Of a stretch of 64,000 bases of DNA, positions 8,357-16,599 are shown piece after piece. Below the pieces are notes generated by a model. It saw only the letters and a program-made list of their open reading frames with translations, had not been told where the DNA came from and ran no database searches. Location: assembly GCA_963828185.1 (NCBI GenBank), contig CAWHDV010000008.1, forward strand, positions 124,001 to 188,000, written 5' to 3'. A program made the translations under genes and the position numbers. The stretch is from Rhodoblastus sp963828185. Its GTDB lineage: Bacteria; Pseudomonadota; Alphaproteobacteria; Rhizobiales; Beijerinckiaceae. The number at the start of each line of letters is the position of its first letter. Position 1 is the stretch's first letter.

Positions 8357-9097
8357 ATGACGACGGACATCGAAGACAAACCTGCGGCGACAGGAAAGGC
8401 CGCCGCGACGCGCGGACGCATTCGCTGCGGCCGGCCGTCGAACGAGCGCGCGGGCGAAGTCGAGGAGCGCATCCTCGAGGCGGCCGGCAAGGTTTTCCTC
8501 GAACGCGGATTCGACGGCGCGAGCATCGAACTGATCGCGGAAACCGCTCGCTCCGGCAAGCCGACGATCTATTCCCGCTTTCCCAACAAGGAGGCGCTGT
8601 TCGCCGCGGCCCTCGCGCATCGAATCTCCGTCAAGAATGCGCGCGTGGGAAGCCAGAAGCCTTCCGGCGCGACCATCGAGCAGCGGTTGGCGAGCATTGG
8701 CGTCGCCGTCATTCGCGAGACGCTGACGGAAGAGTTCATTGGTTTGTTTCGCCTCGCCATCGCCGAGGCGCATCGTTTTCCCGATCTCGTCGCCAGCCTG
8801 ACCCGGATGGCGCGAGAGCGCGGAACCGGCACCGTGGCGAAGCTGCTGGCCGATGTGGCGGAATGCGGCGAATTCGGGACCACTGCTTCGGAAGGCCAGG
8901 AGCGCTGCGCTATCGCGGCGCGGATCTTCTCGGATCTGATCCTGTTGCCCATGCTCATGCGCGCCCTGTATGGCGACAGCCTGAAAACGCTGCACGCGGA
9001 AAGCGACGCCCATGTCGCGCAAAGAATCGCCTTCTTCCTCGCCGCCTGCAGGAACGGCGGTTTGCGCGCTTCGTCGCCGCTGGTCAGGAATGCCTGA
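8357..9097 (+). CDS. TetR/AcrR-family transcriptional regulator
   Basis: A 246-residue regulator with an N-terminal helix-turn-helix (residues ~35-85: ERILEAAGKVFLERGFDGAS then IAETARSGKPTIYSRFPNKE), matching the TetR consensus. The ~25-residue basic/Ala-rich N-terminal tail before the HTH is variable in the family. The ATG has GGGAG eight bases upstream. The C-terminal ligand/dimer domain is AefR/YerO-like in length. It is divergent from emrAB with two palindromes between them, so it most likely represses the pump and itself; the inducer is unknown. Its last 14 bases overlap the convergent enoyl-CoA hydratase gene. Confidence 0.92.
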   Translation: MTTDIEDKPAATGKAAATRGRIRCGRPSNERAGEVEERILEAAGKVFLERGFDGASIELIAETARSGKPTIYSRFPNKEALFAAALAHRISVKNARVGSQKPSGATIEQRLASIGVAVIRETLTEEFIGLFRLAIAEAHRFPDLVASLTRMARERGTGTVAKLLADVAECGEFGTTASEGQERCAIAARIFSDLILLPMLMRALYGDSLKTLHAESDAHVAQRIAFFLAACRNGGLRASSPLVRNA

Positions 9098-9869
9098 AAT
9101 TCGGCGGCCGTTTTTCGACGAAGGCGCGCATGCCTTCCTTTTGATCTTGCGTCGCGAACAGTGCGTGGAAGGCGCGCCGCTCGAACAACAGCCCCTCGGC
9201 GAGGGAAACTTCGAGCGCCCGGTTCACGGCTTCCTTGGCGGCGATCAGCGAAGGCTTGCCAAAGCGGGCGACGGTTTTCGCCACCTCCATCACCTCGTCC
9301 AAAAACGTTCCGGCGGCGACGACGCGTGACACGAAGCCGGCTTTTTCGGCTTCAGCGGCGTCGATCATGCGTCCGGTGAGAATGAGATCCATCGCCTTGT
9401 ATTTGCCAATGGCGCGGGTGAGGCGCTGCGAGCCGCCAATGGCGGGGATCACGCCGAGCTTGATCTCGGGCTGGCCGAACTTCGCCGTCTCCGAGGCGAT
9501 GATCAGGTCGCACATCAGGGCGAGTTCGCAGCCGCCGCCGAGCGCAAAACCCGATACCGCGGCGATCAGCGGCGTGCGGCACCTGGCGACCGCGTCCCAG
9601 CCGGCGAACCAGTCGAGCATCAGCATTTCAGGCGCCGAGCGTTCGACCATTTCCTTGATGTCCGCCCCGGCCGCGAAGGCTTTCTCGGAGCCTGTGATGA
9701 CGATGGCGCCGACGCCCTCATCCGCGTCGAGCGCCACAATCTTTTCCGCCATCGCGCGCATCACCGCGCTGTTGAGGGCGTTCAGCGCCTTCGGCCGATT
9801 GAGGCGCAAGGTGGCGACCCGGCCCGCGCGTTCTTCGACAACCACCGCGTCTTGCGTATTTTCCGACAT
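9084..9869 (-). CDS. enoyl-CoA hydratase (crotonase family)
   Basis: 261 residues with the complete crotonase fold: oxyanion-hole signatures KAFAAGADIKEM and SGFALGGGCELALMCDLI. Glutamates of the hydratase active site are present in ALGGGCELAL and in PEIKLGVIPAIGG. It hydrates enoyl-CoA to 3-hydroxyacyl-CoA; in this operon the likely substrate is methacrylyl-CoA of valine catabolism, though related short-chain enoyl-CoAs are possible. It is the last gene of the minus-strand mmsA operon, 16 bp after mmsB. Confidence 0.92.
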   Translation of the reverse strand: MSENTQDAVVVEERAGRVATLRLNRPKALNALNSAVMRAMAEKIVALDADEGVGAIVITGSEKAFAAGADIKEMVERSAPEMLMLDWFAGWDAVARCRTPLIAAVSGFALGGGCELALMCDLIIASETAKFGQPEIKLGVIPAIGGSQRLTRAIGKYKAMDLILTGRMIDAAEAEKAGFVSRVVAAGTFLDEVMEVAKTVARFGKPSLIAAKEAVNRALEVSLAEGLLFERRAFHALFATQDQKEGMRAFVEKRPPNFRHS

Positions 9870-9885
9870 CGAAAAAGTCCTTTGA

Positions 9886-10774
9886 TCAAACGCGGGTCAT
9901 CGCCGCCAGCCAGGGCAGGACGCCGGAAAAATCCTTGTCCGCCCCGCCTTCGCTGACGAAGCGAGCGTAAAGTTCGGCGGCGCGCCTGCCAAGCGGCGTT
10001 TCTGCTCCGACGCCTGTCGCCGCTTCCTGGCTCAGGTTCAGGTCCTTGAGCATCAAGGGCGCGGCAAAGCCGGGCGCATAATTGTTGTCCGACGGCGATT
10101 TGGGGCCGACGCCGGGCGCCGGGCAATAGGTGTTGATCGACCAGCACTGGCCGGACGAGGTGGAGACCACGTCGAACATCGCCTGCCGGTCGAGTCCGAG
10201 CTTGTCGGCCAGAGAGAAGGCTTCGCACACGCCGATCATGGAAATGCCGAGCACCATGTTGTTGCAGATTTTCGCTGCCTGGCCCGCGCCGGCGTCGCCG
10301 CAATGGACGAGGTTCTTGCCCATGGCCGAGAGGGCGGGGCGAGCCGCCTCGAAAGCATCCTCGGCGCCGCCGGCCATGAAGGTCAGGGTGGCGGCCGAAG
10401 CGCCGCCCACGCCGCCCGACACCGGGGCGTCCACCGAATTGAGCCCGGCCCTGGCCGCCGTCCCGTGCGCGGCGCGCGCGCTGGCGACATCGACCGTCGA
10501 ACAGTCGATCAGCAAGGCGCCGGCTTTGGCCGCCGGGATGACCTCGTCATAGACCTTGCGCAGGATGGCGCCGCTGGGCAGCATGGTGACGACAGCGTCC
10601 GCGTCCCGGACAGCCTCCTTTATGCTCGGACGCCATGGCGACGCCCGTGGACGCGGCGGCGGCGACTGCGCCTGCGGCGGTGTCGAATCCGCGCACCAAA
10701 AAACCCGCCTTGGCCAGGTTGCCGGCCATGGGCAGGCCCATATTGCCAAGGCCGATGAAAGCGATCGTCTTCAT
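9886..10774 (-). CDS. mmsB: 3-hydroxyisobutyrate dehydrogenase, frameshifted
   Basis: The N-terminus MKTIAFIGLGNMGLPMAGNL (Rossmann GxGxxG) starts at the ATG at 10774. After GVAMAS the frame is lost. The rest of the enzyme continues from SIKEAVRDADAVVTMLPSG in the next frame to the stop at 9886, including the substrate motif DAPVSGGVGGAS and the catalytic-lysine region GAGQAAKICNNMVLG. Removing one base near 10627 (or adding two) restores a ~295-residue protein of normal length. The enzyme oxidises 3-hydroxyisobutyrate to methylmalonate semialdehyde with NAD+. It overlaps the preceding hydrolase gene by ATGA. Since the pathway is otherwise complete, a sequence error is at least as likely as a true mutation. 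Confidence 0.85.
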
Positions 10775-11838
10775 GCTGCGTCCCCCCGCGTTTCGAATTT
10801 GAGCTCATCCGCCCCGAGCGGGCTCAACAGCGCGCTGACCCGGTTCCATTCGAGATCTTCGAGCCGGGACGGCCGCCATTGCGGCTTGCGGTCCTTGTCG
10901 ATGACCGCCGCGCGTATGCCTTCGAGGAATTCCGCGCTCTCCTGGCAGCGGTAGGTGTAGCGGTATTCGAGAGCCAGGCATTCCTCGATCGAATTCGCGC
11001 AGCGGGCGCGGCGAATGGCCTCGAACGCCACCGCGACCGACAAGGGGGAATTACGGCGGATGGCCTTTGCGGTAGAGGACGCGAAGTCTGTCTCGCTCGC
11101 CTCGATGGTTTTGATGCTTGCGAGCGCGTCCGGCGTGGCGAAGAGCCTGTCGATTTCGTCGCCGCGATGCGAAAGCTCGCTCGCGGGCGGCGTCTCGCAC
11201 AAGCCGTCGATGGTCTCGGGAGCGCCGGTTTTGCACAGCGCCGCAATCGCCTCGGCCTTCCTTGCGCTTGGCATGTAGCGGTCGGCGAAGCCGGCGTGAA
11301 CAGCGTCGCCGGGTCCCATGCGCGAGGCGGTCGCCGCCAGATATTCGCCGCATCGTCCGGGAGCGCGCGACAGAAGGTAGGTGCCCCCGACATCGGGGAT
11401 GAGGCCGATGCCGGTTTCCGGCATGGCGACCATCGAGCGCTCGGTGACGACGCGATGCGACCCGTGCGCCGAGACGCCGACGCCGCCGCCCATGACGATG
11501 CCGTCCATGAAGGCGACATAGGGCTTGGCGTAGCGATGGATTTTTGCGTTCAGCCGGTATTCGTCGGCCCAGAATTTCCGGCCGTAATCGTAATCGCCAT
11601 TGCGGCCTTCACGATAAAGCTCGGCGATGTCGCCGCCGGCGCAAAACGCCTTTTCGCCCGTAGCGTCGACGACGATGACATGGACGCTCGAATCGCCGGC
11701 CCAGGCGTCGAGCGCCTTTTCGATTTCGAGCGCCATCGGCCAGGTCAGCGCGTTGAGCGCGCCGGGCCGGTTGAGCGTGATGCGTCCGGCGCGACCCTGT
11801 TTGCGGATGAGGACATCCTCGCTCACATCTCCGTTCAT
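10771..11838 (-). CDS. 3-hydroxyisobutyryl-CoA hydrolase (crotonase superfamily)
   Basis: 355 residues, about 90 longer than a simple enoyl-CoA hydratase, which is typical of 3-hydroxyisobutyryl-CoA hydrolases. Signatures: EKAFCAGGDIAELYREG, AFMDGIVMGGGVGVSAHGSH and MPETGIGLIPDVGGTYLLSR, the last being characteristic of this subfamily. It releases CoA from 3-hydroxyisobutyryl-CoA in valine degradation. It overlaps both neighbours by ATGA (10771-10774 and 11835-11838), implying tight translational coupling within the operon. Confidence 0.92.
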   Translation of the reverse strand: MNGDVSEDVLIRKQGRAGRITLNRPGALNALTWPMALEIEKALDAWAGDSSVHVIVVDATGEKAFCAGGDIAELYREGRNGDYDYGRKFWADEYRLNAKIHRYAKPYVAFMDGIVMGGGVGVSAHGSHRVVTERSMVAMPETGIGLIPDVGGTYLLSRAPGRCGEYLAATASRMGPGDAVHAGFADRYMPSARKAEAIAALCKTGAPETIDGLCETPPASELSHRGDEIDRLFATPDALASIKTIEASETDFASSTAKAIRRNSPLSVAVAFEAIRRARCANSIEECLALEYRYTYRCQESAEFLEGIRAAVIDKDRKPQWRPSRLEDLEWNRVSALLSPLGADELKFETRGDAA

Positions 11839-12986
11839 GGATTGCGCTCCGCCAGCAAGGCCCGCGCCGTGATCAGGCGCATGATTTCATTGGTTCCTTC
11901 GAGGATCTGATGCACGCGCAGATCGCGCACGATCTTCTCGACGCCAAAGTCCGCCAGATAGCCATAGCCGCCATGCAATTGCAGAGCGGCGTTGGCGACT
12001 TCTGAGGCGGCGTCGGTCACGAAGCATTTCGCCATGGCGCAAAACTTGGCGGCGTCCGGCGCCTTATTGTCGAGCTTCCACGCCGCCTGGCGCAAGAATG
12101 TCCTCGCGGCCTGCAGCGCGATCTCCATATCCGCCAGCTTGAATTGCAGCGCCTGGAAATGATCGAGCGTGTGGCCGAAGGCCCGGCGCTCGCCGGCGTA
12201 TCGCAAGGCCTTGTCGAGCGCCGCCTGGGCGCCGCCGAGGGCGCAGGCGGCGATATTCAGCCGGCCGCCATTCAGCCCCTGCATCGCATATTTGAAGCCG
12301 TCGCCTTCGACGCCGAGAAGGTTGGCGGCGGGGACGCGGCAATCGTCGAACCGCACCTCCGCCGTTGGCTGGGCGTTCCAGCCCATCTTCTTTTCCATGG
12401 CGCCGAAGCTGAGGCCCGGAGCGCCCTTTTCCACCAGCACGGCGGAAATTCCGGCGGCGCCGGCATGGCCGGTCCTGCACATCACGATATAGAGATCGGA
12501 CAGACCGGCGCCGGAAATGAACGCCTTGGAGCCGTTGAGCACAAGGTTGTCGCCGTCGCGGACCGCGCTCGTGCGCAAGGCGGCGGCGTCGGAGCCGGAG
12601 CCCGGCTCCGTCAGGCAATAGGAGGCGATGGCCTCCATGGCGGCGAGTTTCGCAACCCAGGCGGCGCGCAGGTCTTCGCCGCCGAAAGCGTCGATCATCC
12701 AGGCGCACATGTTGTGGATCGACAAAAAGGCCGCGACCGACGGGCAGCCCATGCCAAGGCCCTCGAAGATCAACGCCGCGTCGAGGCGGCCGAGACCCGA
12801 CCCGCCATGGTCTTCACGCGCGTAGATCGCGGCGAGGCCAAGGCCTGCTGCCTCGCGCAAGACATCGACCGGCAGTTTCTTGTTTTCGTCCCAAAGCCCG
12901 GCGCCGGGCGCAAGGCGTTCGGTTCCGAACGCCTTGGCCATGTCGAAAATCGCCGACTGCTCTTCGCTCAAGCCAAAATCCAGCAT
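11835..12986 (-). CDS. acyl-CoA dehydrogenase, probable isobutyryl-CoA dehydrogenase
   Basis: 383 residues with the three acyl-CoA dehydrogenase domains. The FAD/substrate signature CLTEPGSGSDAAALRTSA lies at about residues 128-145, RRAFGHTLDHFQALQFKLAD in the C-terminal helical domain, and QLHGGYGYLADFGVEKIVRD followed by HQILEGTNEIMRLI, where the Glu of LEGTNE is the usual catalytic base. It introduces a double bond into isobutyryl-CoA (or 2-methyl branched relatives), passing electrons to ETF. Operon context with mmsA, mmsB and the hydrolase supports the valine pathway. Confidence 0.92.
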   Translation of the reverse strand: MLDFGLSEEQSAIFDMAKAFGTERLAPGAGLWDENKKLPVDVLREAAGLGLAAIYAREDHGGSGLGRLDAALIFEGLGMGCPSVAAFLSIHNMCAWMIDAFGGEDLRAAWVAKLAAMEAIASYCLTEPGSGSDAAALRTSAVRDGDNLVLNGSKAFISGAGLSDLYIVMCRTGHAGAAGISAVLVEKGAPGLSFGAMEKKMGWNAQPTAEVRFDDCRVPAANLLGVEGDGFKYAMQGLNGGRLNIAACALGGAQAALDKALRYAGERRAFGHTLDHFQALQFKLADMEIALQAARTFLRQAAWKLDNKAPDAAKFCAMAKCFVTDAASEVANAALQLHGGYGYLADFGVEKIVRDLRVHQILEGTNEIMRLITARALLAERNP

Positions 12987-12995
12987 TGTTTTTCT

Positions 12996-14486
12996 CTAAT
13001 GCGTCGGGATGACGAAACTGGCGCCTTCCTTCGTGCCCGACGGCCAGCGCGACGTCACCGTCTTGGTTCGCGTATAAAAACGGAAAGCGTCGGGGCCGAA
13101 CTGGTTCAGGTCGCCAAAGCCCGAGCGCTTCCAGCCGCCGAACGTGTAATAGGCGAGCGGCACCGGGATCGGCACGTTGATTCCCACCATGCCGACATTG
13201 ATCCGCGAAGCGAAATCACGGGCCGTGTCGCCGTCTCGCGTGAAGATGGCGACGCCGTTGCCGTATTCGTGCTTCATCGGCAGTTCCAGCGCTTGTTCGT
13301 AATTGTCGGCCCGCACCACCGACAGCACGGGACCGAAGATTTCGGTCTTGTAGATGTCCATTTCCGGCTTCACGTGGTCGAACAGGCAGGGGCCGACGAA
13401 GAAGCCGTCCTCATAGCCTTGCAAGGACAGGCCGCGTCCGTCGACAACGAGCTTGGCCCCCTCGGCGACGCCCTTGTCGATGAGGCCCAGCACGCGCCGC
13501 TTGGCTTCAGAGGTGACGAGCGGACCGAAATCCATGTCGCCGCCGTTGTAGGGACCGACCTTCAGCGCCTCGACGCGGGGGATCAGCTTTTCCACCAGCC
13601 GGTCGGCGGTTTCGCGCCCGATCGGCACGGCGACGGAAATGGCCATGCAGCGCTCGCCCGCCGCGCCATAGCCGGCGCCGATGAGCGCGTCGACCGCCTG
13701 GTCCATGTCGGCGTCGGGCGCGATCAGCATATGGTTCTTGGCGCCGCCAAAAGCCTGCACGCGCTTACCATTGCCGCAACCTCGTGTGTAAATGTATTCG
13801 CCGATCGCGGTCGAGCCGACGAAGCCGATCGCCGCGATATCGGGATCGTCGAGGATGGCGTCGACCGCCTCCTTGTCGCCGTTGACCACGTTGAGCACGC
13901 CGTCGGGCAGGCCCGCCTCCTGCATCAGTTCCGCCAGCATCAGCGGCACGGAGGGGGCGCGTTCCGACGGCTTGAGGATGAAGGCGTTCCCGGCCGTGAT
14001 CGCCGGGCAGAATTTCCACATGGGGATCATCGCCGGGAAGTTGAACGGCGTGACGCCCGCGACGACGCCGAGCGGCTGGCGCATGGAATAGAGGTCGATG
14101 CCGGGACCGGCGCCGTCGCTGAATTCGCCTTTCAGCATGTTTGGCGCGCCGATACAGAATTCCGCCACTTCGAGACCGCGGATGACGTCGCCCTTGGCGT
14201 CGGGAAGGGTCTTGCCATGTTCACGCGAAAGCGCCTCGGCCAGCTTGTCCATGTCACGGTGCAGCAGTCCGACGAAAGCCATCATCACGCGGGCCCGGCG
14301 CTGGGGGTTCACCGCCGCCCACGCCGGTTGCGCCGCCTTGGCGTTCTCGACCGCCGCGCGGACTTCGGCCTTGCTGGCGAGCGCAAGCTGCTTTTCGACC
14401 TTGCCGGTCGCCGGATTGAAGACATCGGCAAAGCGGCCGGATGCGCCCGCGACGCGTTTGCCGCCGACAAAATGACCCATTTCCAT
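12996..14486 (-). CDS. mmsA: CoA-acylating methylmalonate-semialdehyde dehydrogenase
   Basis: 496 residues, the family's normal length. ALDH-fold motifs: GVTPFNFPAMIPMWKFCPAI, FVGSTAIGEYIYTRG, and the catalytic cysteine in GAAGERCMAISVAVPIG (Cys280). The family converts methylmalonate semialdehyde to propionyl-CoA using NAD+ and CoA. C-terminal GWKRSGFGDLNQFGPDAFRF is typical of MmsA. It is the first gene of the five-gene operon and is divergent from a LysR-type regulator with repeated AAAAATGCA sites in between. Confidence 0.96.
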   Translation of the reverse strand: MEMGHFVGGKRVAGASGRFADVFNPATGKVEKQLALASKAEVRAAVENAKAAQPAWAAVNPQRRARVMMAFVGLLHRDMDKLAEALSREHGKTLPDAKGDVIRGLEVAEFCIGAPNMLKGEFSDGAGPGIDLYSMRQPLGVVAGVTPFNFPAMIPMWKFCPAITAGNAFILKPSERAPSVPLMLAELMQEAGLPDGVLNVVNGDKEAVDAILDDPDIAAIGFVGSTAIGEYIYTRGCGNGKRVQAFGGAKNHMLIAPDADMDQAVDALIGAGYGAAGERCMAISVAVPIGRETADRLVEKLIPRVEALKVGPYNGGDMDFGPLVTSEAKRRVLGLIDKGVAEGAKLVVDGRGLSLQGYEDGFFVGPCLFDHVKPEMDIYKTEIFGPVLSVVRADNYEQALELPMKHEYGNGVAIFTRDGDTARDFASRINVGMVGINVPIPVPLAYYTFGGWKRSGFGDLNQFGPDAFRFYTRTKTVTSRWPSGTKEGASFVIPTH

Positions 14487-14569
14487 CGCGCTCTCCCTTT
14501 TGCCGGGCCGTTGAGGCCCCTTATTGCGCTCTGCCCGCGCTTGCTTGTCCCGCTTGTTAGTTATGGCGT

Positions 14570-14621
14570 AAAAATGCAGCCATCAAGGGATAAAAATGCA
14601 TTATATGAATGCAAAAATGCA
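14570..14621. promoter_or_regulatory. three AAAAATGCA direct repeats in the mmsA-lysR intergenic region
   Basis: AAAAATGCA occurs at 14570-14578, 14592-14600 and 14613-14621, spaced 22 and 21 bp, about two helical turns each. The second and third form ATGCATT...AATGCA inverted pairs. Position between the divergent mmsA and lysR genes suggests binding sites of that LysR regulator. Confidence 0.55.
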
Positions 14622-14647
14622 TCATTATCCGGGGCCGGAGGTCCGTC

Positions 14648-15538
14648 TTGCTGTCGTCGTTGAACTGGAACGATTTAAAATATTTCCTGGCTCTGGCGCG
14701 GCGGGGCCGGCTTCGTCTCGCCTGTTCGGACCTCGGCGTCGACCAGGCGACGGTCGGCCGCAGGATAGCGGCTCTCGAGGAGGCGCTTGGAAGCCCTCTG
14801 TTCGACAGGAGCACCAAAGGCTATGAGCTGACCGAGATCGGATCGCGGCTGTTGCCGCTCGCCGAACAGATCGAGAGCCAGTTCATCGTCGCCCAGGCGG
14901 AAAGCCAGTCGCCCGAAGCCTTGTTGACCGGAGCGGTGCGCGTCGGGGCGCCGGTCGCCGCCAGCGCCTACCTGATCGCCGAGGCTGCTTCCGATCTTAT
15001 CCGCCGCCATCCGCGCCTGGAAATCGAGATCGTGGCCGTGCCGCGCACGTTCAACCTGACGGTGCGTGAAGCCGATCTCGCCATCGCGGTGTCGCGGCCC
15101 GACCGCGGCCGGGTGGTGTCGCGCAAGGTCGCCGATTACAGCCTGAAGCTTTACGCGCATGAAGAATACCTCGCCTCCCGCGCTTCGATCGACACGCTGA
15201 ACGATCTGCGGCGCGCGCATGGCGTCGGCTATATTTCCGACCTGATCTTCGACAAGGAGCTCGACTACGTTCCTTCGGTGGACCCCAAGCTGCATCCGCG
15301 CCTGACGAGTTCGAACCTCATCGTCCAGCTGCAATTCGTGCTGGCCGGAGCCGGCGTCTGCATCCTGCCGGAATTCGTCGCCCGGCGCCACGTCTGCCTG
15401 AAGCCCGTGCTCGCTGATAAAGTCGCTCTCACCCGCTCCTATTGGCTGGTCATCCATGAAGACGTGGCCAAGACCGAACGCGTCCGCCTCGTGGCCGAGA
15501 GCTTTGCGGAGGCGATCAAGCTGGGCGTCGACGTCTGA
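14648..15538 (+). CDS. LysR-family transcriptional regulator
   Basis: I use the TTG at 14648 because GGAGG lies six bases upstream (14637-14641), giving 296 residues with the N-terminus close to the HTH; an ATG at 14609 would add 13 residues inside the repeat region. The N-terminal winged HTH (NDLKYFLALARRGRLRLACS, then VGRRIAALEEALGSPLFDRS) and the LysR substrate-binding domain (residues ~90-295) are complete. It probably controls the divergent valine-degradation operon and itself; the effector is unknown but a pathway intermediate is plausible. Confidence 0.88.
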   Translation: MLSSLNWNDLKYFLALARRGRLRLACSDLGVDQATVGRRIAALEEALGSPLFDRSTKGYELTEIGSRLLPLAEQIESQFIVAQAESQSPEALLTGAVRVGAPVAASAYLIAEAASDLIRRHPRLEIEIVAVPRTFNLTVREADLAIAVSRPDRGRVVSRKVADYSLKLYAHEEYLASRASIDTLNDLRRAHGVGYISDLIFDKELDYVPSVDPKLHPRLTSSNLIVQLQFVLAGAGVCILPEFVARRHVCLKPVLADKVALTRSYWLVIHEDVAKTERVRLVAESFAEAIKLGVDV

Positions 15539-15578
15539 CGCTTCGCAGCGTTTTGCGCGATTTATTGCAAATGCGCGA

Positions 15579-15595
15579 CGCGATGTCGCATCGCG
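15579..15595. repeat. perfect 7-bp inverted repeat between lysR and cyoA
   Basis: CGCGATG-TCG-CATCGCG can form a tight hairpin 41 bp after the lysR stop and 80 bp before the cyoA start. No T-tract follows, so it is at best a weak terminator or a regulatory palindrome. Confidence 0.4.
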
Positions 15596-15674
15596 ACGCG
15601 CAGCGTGGACGAAACTTTTTCCGCAGCGCGGCATTCTAGCGGTAGCCGTAGTTCGCCGCAGCGGGGCGCCTTCG

Positions 15675-16568
15675 ATGAGCATCCTGTCGAGCCTGCTTCC
15701 TCCTGCGACGCTCGGAGCCCTCGATCCGCAGGGGCCGGTCGCCGCGGGCGAGCTGATGATCATGGAAAACGCCACCGTGGTCATGCTTGCGGTGATCGTG
15801 CCGGTCATCGTGCTGACGCTCGCCTTCGCCTGGCATTTCCGGGAGGGCAACACCAAGGCCGCCTACCGGCCGGACTGGCATTATTCCGGCGCAATCGAAT
15901 TCGTCGTCTGGGCCATTCCGGCGATGATCGTGCTTTTCCTCGGCGGCGTCGCCTGGATCGGCGCGCATGACCTCGATCCGCGCAAGCCGCTCGCCAGCCA
16001 GGCCAAGCCCCTGCGCGTCGACGTCGTGTCGATGGACTGGAAATGGCTGTTCATCTACCCCGATCTCGGCGTCGCCACGGTCAACAGGCTGGTGGCGCCG
16101 ACCGGGACGCCGATCGTCTTCACGCTGACATCGGCCACGGTGATGAACTCGTTCCTGGTCCCGAACCTCGGCGGCCAGATCTATGCCATGAACGGCATGG
16201 CGACGCACATCAGCCTGCTCGCCGACAATCCCGGCGTCTATCCCGGCCTCTCCGCCAACATCAGCGGCGACGGCTTTTCCGACATGCGCTTTGAAGTCGA
16301 CGCCGTCGATCAAAACCACTTCCAGGCCTGGACCGACGAGGCGCGCAAATCGACGGACAAGCTCGACGACCAGAGTTATGCGAGCCTGAACCGGCCGGGC
16401 GTCATCGAGCATCCCGTCACTTATGGCGCGGTCGCGCCGCACCTGTTCGACAGGATCGTGCGGAACCAGGTTCCGCCGCCGGGAGCGGACTTGCCGAAGC
16501 AATCCGCGCTCGATCCGCCGGGCCATGCCTGCCTCGCGGCGGCGAAATCCTGCAAACCGGACAACTGA
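15675..16568 (+). CDS. cyoA: cytochrome bo3-type ubiquinol oxidase subunit II
   Basis: 297 residues from the ATG at 15675; a longer frame upstream lies over lysR and has no family resemblance. Two N-terminal membrane helices (ENATVVMLAVIVPVIVLTLA and GAIEFVVWAIPAMIVLFLGG) are followed by the cupredoxin domain DWKWLFIYPDLGVATVNRL and TSATVMNSFLVPNLGGQIYA. The CuA-ligand cysteines of cytochrome c oxidases are absent, as in quinol oxidases. The C-terminal COX-ARM region is present. Expected to sit in the inner membrane and contribute to quinol binding. First gene of cyoABCD. Confidence 0.95.
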   Translation: MSILSSLLPPATLGALDPQGPVAAGELMIMENATVVMLAVIVPVIVLTLAFAWHFREGNTKAAYRPDWHYSGAIEFVVWAIPAMIVLFLGGVAWIGAHDLDPRKPLASQAKPLRVDVVSMDWKWLFIYPDLGVATVNRLVAPTGTPIVFTLTSATVMNSFLVPNLGGQIYAMNGMATHISLLADNPGVYPGLSANISGDGFSDMRFEVDAVDQNHFQAWTDEARKSTDKLDDQSYASLNRPGVIEHPVTYGAVAPHLFDRIVRNQVPPPGADLPKQSALDPPGHACLAAAKSCKPDN

Positions 16569-16599
16569 CATGCTCGGAAAACTGACATGCTTGGAAAAC
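16566..16599 (+). repeat. 17-bp tandem duplication at the cyoB start
   Basis: TGACATGCTCGGAAAAC (16566-16582) is followed by TGACATGCTTGGAAAAC (16583-16599). The duplication creates two start codons, at 16570 and 16587. The first opens a 10-codon frame ending at 16602, and the second begins cyoB. The cyoA stop codon lies in the first copy. Confidence 0.85.

Noticed and set aside
12144..14663. An 839-codon plus-strand frame
   Set aside because: It is antisense to mmsA and the acyl-CoA dehydrogenase; composition is that of a high-GC shadow, with no domain.
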